From a virus: a DNA stretch of 21,257 nucleotides. The translations under genes and the position numbers were made by a program. How positions within the stretch are numbered: the stretch's first letter is position 1; each line of letters opens with the position of its first letter. Location of the stretch: the IMG/VR virus record IMGVR_UViG_3300025543_000264, positions 1 through 21,257 of that record; one strand, given 5' to 3'. Positions 19,025 to 21,257 of the stretch are shown one piece after another. The notes under the pieces are model-generated. The model saw only the letters and a list, made by a program, of their open reading frames with translations. It was not told where the DNA came from and ran no database searches.

Positions 19025-21257
19025 ATGAATGTATTAAACAGAGGTATGTTCAAGAACCGTGATTCTCGAAACAGGCTGGCTCAAATGGGTGGCATTCTTA
19101 GCTCGTCACCGGAGCTACAGGAAACAGCCATGACGTTTGCCAACGGCGGCGGGGCTGATTTACCGGACTACATTATAAATGTTCCGGGTCTTACGGCTGA
19201 AGGTGAGTATCTGCGGATTAGTTCCGCCACTCTTGAGAAACTAAACAACGCTGTGCCCGAGGTTATGGCTAACGCTCGTATGGTTTCTCCTGTTGAAATG
19301 GTTATCTCTGAGGGCTTTAGCAGTCTTGTAGCTAACGCACGACCCGGAGATGCGGTGATTGGAACTCGGGTCAATAGACTTCGGGAGCAACGCGCAACAG
19401 ATCGTGCTGCAGCCCCTGACTTAGCCCCTGTTCCTATTCCTCCAGACACCGCTGAAATCAGTTCTCCCACAGCGTCTACACAAGATAACCTTGCGTCTAT
19501 AAACGGGGTGGATATTGAGACTGTCCGAAGGATTAGAGAATCTGATGCAAAAAGATCGGAGGCTGCGCTTCTTGAAAGCCTAGCGCCTAACAATGCACAG
19601 GGACAACCCGGAGGTACTCTTGGTGCAAGGTACGCTGAGTCCGATGATGATCTAAGAATGATAAATTCTCAAAGATATATAGAGTCTCTTATTAAAGGCG
19701 ATCCTTTCAGCGGTGAGTTGTCTCCGTCACAGACAGCACGTAATCAAGAAACGCTTAGGAACACGTTAAGACGGGAAGAGATTGCGCAGCAACGGGAAGA
19801 CAGCACCGAGGCTGGAAGAATAATGCGGGATGCAGCGGACACACGCAAGGCGTTTAGTGTTCCGTTGGAGGAGCCTCCAATGTTTGAGGCTTCTAAAGGC
19901 AAGTTCTTTAAGGACGGAACAACTTCTCTATCTGCGGAAGAGACGGCGCGGTTAAGAGATTTAAACATACGTTTGTCTGATGAAGACAGGGCAATGGCGG
20001 CGGACTTTCCGCAGCCGAGTGAACCATTTCCTCCCTATACAGAGTTGGGGCCTGCACTAGAGTCGGGCATAGCGAAGGCTGTTCCAACAGAAGTTGATGA
20101 TGCAGCAGAGCGTCTTATACGGGCAGAGCGTTTAAAAGTTTTAAAGTTGCAGGCATTAAATAAAATGCGGGAGCCGACAGTAACGCCTGCCGAAGAGTTG
20201 CAATCGGTTACTCCAGACATTGCTGAGTTTGCAGAGTACGCAGACCAATACACAGAGATGCGTAAAGATCGTATTCGTGACGCGAAACGAGAAGAAATGA
20301 CTCGGAAGTTATTGGATCAACCTGAGCCAGTGCAGGGATCAGGGGAAGAAGGTAGCATTTTTGATACTGCCGGAGACTACATGACTGAGTTTTTCTTAAA
20401 CCCAGAGATACAGGGAAAAATTAATAGCGCGATTGAACAGTCTCAAGCGGCTACTGCTGCCGCTGTTCAAAAAAGAGTTGGCCCAGCAATCGCCGCCTCC
20501 GAAGATGCTGTTCAGGCTCTTGGCAATGAAGCTGCAATAGCTGCAATGAATGCTCGGAACGAAGCGGGTCCATATAGGATTACTGCTCCGGTCAGAACTC
20601 AAGTCGATCCTGTTGGACCCAATGTGGTTTTGAAGAGTTTACAATCAGCATCGGATGCTATTAACCCAGACGAAAGCTTTGTGCCTCGTAAAGATAGAGG
20701 CACCGTGATTACAGCCGACCCTGAAGGAGCAGGGACCGTAAGTGCAGACCCTCTTAGAGCAGTAGTTCCTATTGCAAAAACTACAGCCGAAGTGGCAGCG
20801 GCTATGGCTGGTTTTGGTGATGATGTGTTGGGTGATGATGTAAAAGGTGTTTCTAAATCGGTTGGAGACGCTGACCAACAACTAGCCGAGGAGCAAGTCT
20901 CAGCCGCGCAAGAAGCGCCGGAGCCAGCGAAGCCAACAGAAACGACAGACGCGACTATGGATTTGTTGAAACAGCTTGATGAAGACACGCGATCAAGACT
21001 TGGCACTGAGGAGGAATCGGGTGTAACCGCTCCTCCAAAAGTTGCACCAGCGGTTGTGGAAAAAATTAATTTGGGGGGCGCAGAGGCAGGCTTGGGCCAA
21101 GGCTTTGGTGGTGACGGCAGCATTGGAGACTTAACCAAGGATTATGTAAAGCTGCTCAAGAGCCTGCTTGGAGAGTCGGACGAGGACAAGGCTGCGCGTA
21201 AGGGCGAGTTGTTCATGCTTATGGGTGCGGCGTTGATGTCGGGCAAGTCTTCGAATG
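19025..21257 (+). CDS. Large internal virion / ejection protein, incomplete at right edge
   Basis: An open frame from the ATG at 19025 to the window end without a stop (at least 744 residues), with AAGGAAA upstream. It starts MNVLNRGMFKNRDSRNRLAQ, then MGGILSSSPELQETAMTFAN, a start I recognise from long marine phage proteins next to the Gln/Gly-rich protein before it. A small folded part follows (DYIINVPGLTAEGEYLRISS). The rest is highly charged with many Glu, Arg, Asp and Pro, likely extended or helical (EETARLRDLNIRLSDEDRAM, DAAERLIRAERLKVLKLQAL), with an Ala-rich helix at about residues 475-510. The last visible segment turns hydrophobic (GELFMLMGAALMSGKSSN). By order and size it corresponds to the largest ejection protein (P22 gp16-like position). 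No lytic transglycosylase signature is seen in the visible part. Confidence 0.6.
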   Translation, partial: MNVLNRGMFKNRDSRNRLAQMGGILSSSPELQETAMTFANGGGADLPDYIINVPGLTAEGEYLRISSATLEKLNNAVPEVMANARMVSPVEMVISEGFSSLVANARPGDAVIGTRVNRLREQRATDRAAAPDLAPVPIPPDTAEISSPTASTQDNLASINGVDIETVRRIRESDAKRSEAALLESLAPNNAQGQPGGTLGARYAESDDDLRMINSQRYIESLIKGDPFSGELSPSQTARNQETLRNTLRREEIAQQREDSTEAGRIMRDAADTRKAFSVPLEEPPMFEASKGKFFKDGTTSLSAEETARLRDLNIRLSDEDRAMAADFPQPSEPFPPYTELGPALESGIAKAVPTEVDDAAERLIRAERLKVLKLQALNKMREPTVTPAEELQSVTPDIAEFAEYADQYTEMRKDRIRDAKREEMTRKLLDQPEPVQGSGEEGSIFDTAGDYMTEFFLNPEIQGKINSAIEQSQAATAAAVQKRVGPAIAASEDAVQALGNEAAIAAMNARNEAGPYRITAPVRTQVDPVGPNVVLKSLQSASDAINPDESFVPRKDRGTVITADPEGAGTVSADPLRAVVPIAKTTAEVAAAMAGFGDDVLGDDVKGVSKSVGDADQQLAEEQVSAAQEAPEPAKPTETTDATMDLLKQLDEDTRSRLGTEEESGVTAPPKVAPAVVEKINLGGAEAGLGQGFGGDGSIGDLTKDYVKLLKSLLGESDEDKAARKGELFMLMGAALMSGKSSN

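Noticed and set aside
19168-21138. Series of minus-strand open frames, the largest 179 codons at 20599-21138
   Set aside because: All lie opposite the continuous + strand frame that starts at 19025, which has a ribosome site and a protein start typical of marine phages. The minus frames have Ser/Ala/Pro-rich shadow composition and no ribosome sites I could see.

Overview
The window is a dense, single-strand block of virion genes from a tailed phage (Caudoviricetes), probably a marine virus with a short podovirus-type tail. Every convincing gene is on the + strand. Most neighbours overlap by 1-17 bases (TAATG, TGATG and ATGA junctions) and the longest gap between genes is 58 bases, so this looks like one late operon. 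Many proteins (MANTTFSGPVRSENGF, FKVEVQTTNNRGFTPEE, MPLAKLKFKPGIN, GPGTGTSDDIPA types) belong to families I recognise from uncultured marine phage genomes. The host cannot be read from this sequence. No integrase, replication, packaging, lysis enzyme, tRNA, CRISPR or bacterial gene is present, so lifestyle is also unknown. The major capsid, portal and terminase genes probably lie to the left; the last gene runs off the right edge.

Layout. (1) 1-1221: a short leader with two small hairpins, then two probable head-associated structural proteins. (2) 1214-2462: five very small genes, three of them lysine-rich and one with a membrane segment. (3) 2465-4380: head-tail connector region with a P22 gp4-like tail adaptor, a second adaptor and two conserved small proteins. 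(4) 4380-6386: beta-rich structural and fibre-like proteins, one with a 70-residue tandem repeat. (5) 6386-14383: the most unusual part, three successive cassettes of [fibre with a shared ~175-residue C-terminal module] + [glycine-rich tip protein starting MT(G/S)FGY]. The first two cassettes are followed by a third protein ending in WNE...TTSW motifs. A tail assembly chaperone-like gene, another fibre and a small repeat protein lie between cassettes. (6) 14413-17104: a large tail-hub candidate and two small proteins. (7) 17138-21257: three genes in the position of DNA-ejection (internal virion) proteins, the last incomplete.

How the parts may work together (inference): the order adaptor, hub, ejection proteins follows the P22 late order gp4-gp10-...-gp7-gp20-gp16, with a large fibre/adhesin region inserted between adaptor and hub. 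The repeated fibre + glycine-rich pairs resemble the T-even-like pairing of a long fibre subunit with a glycine-rich tip adhesin (gp37/gp38), but here in three diverged copies. This suggests a particle able to display several receptor-binding tips, or a reservoir for swapping them. The duplicated stretches keep almost the same protein while most of their shared codons differ, which is the observation I would follow first.
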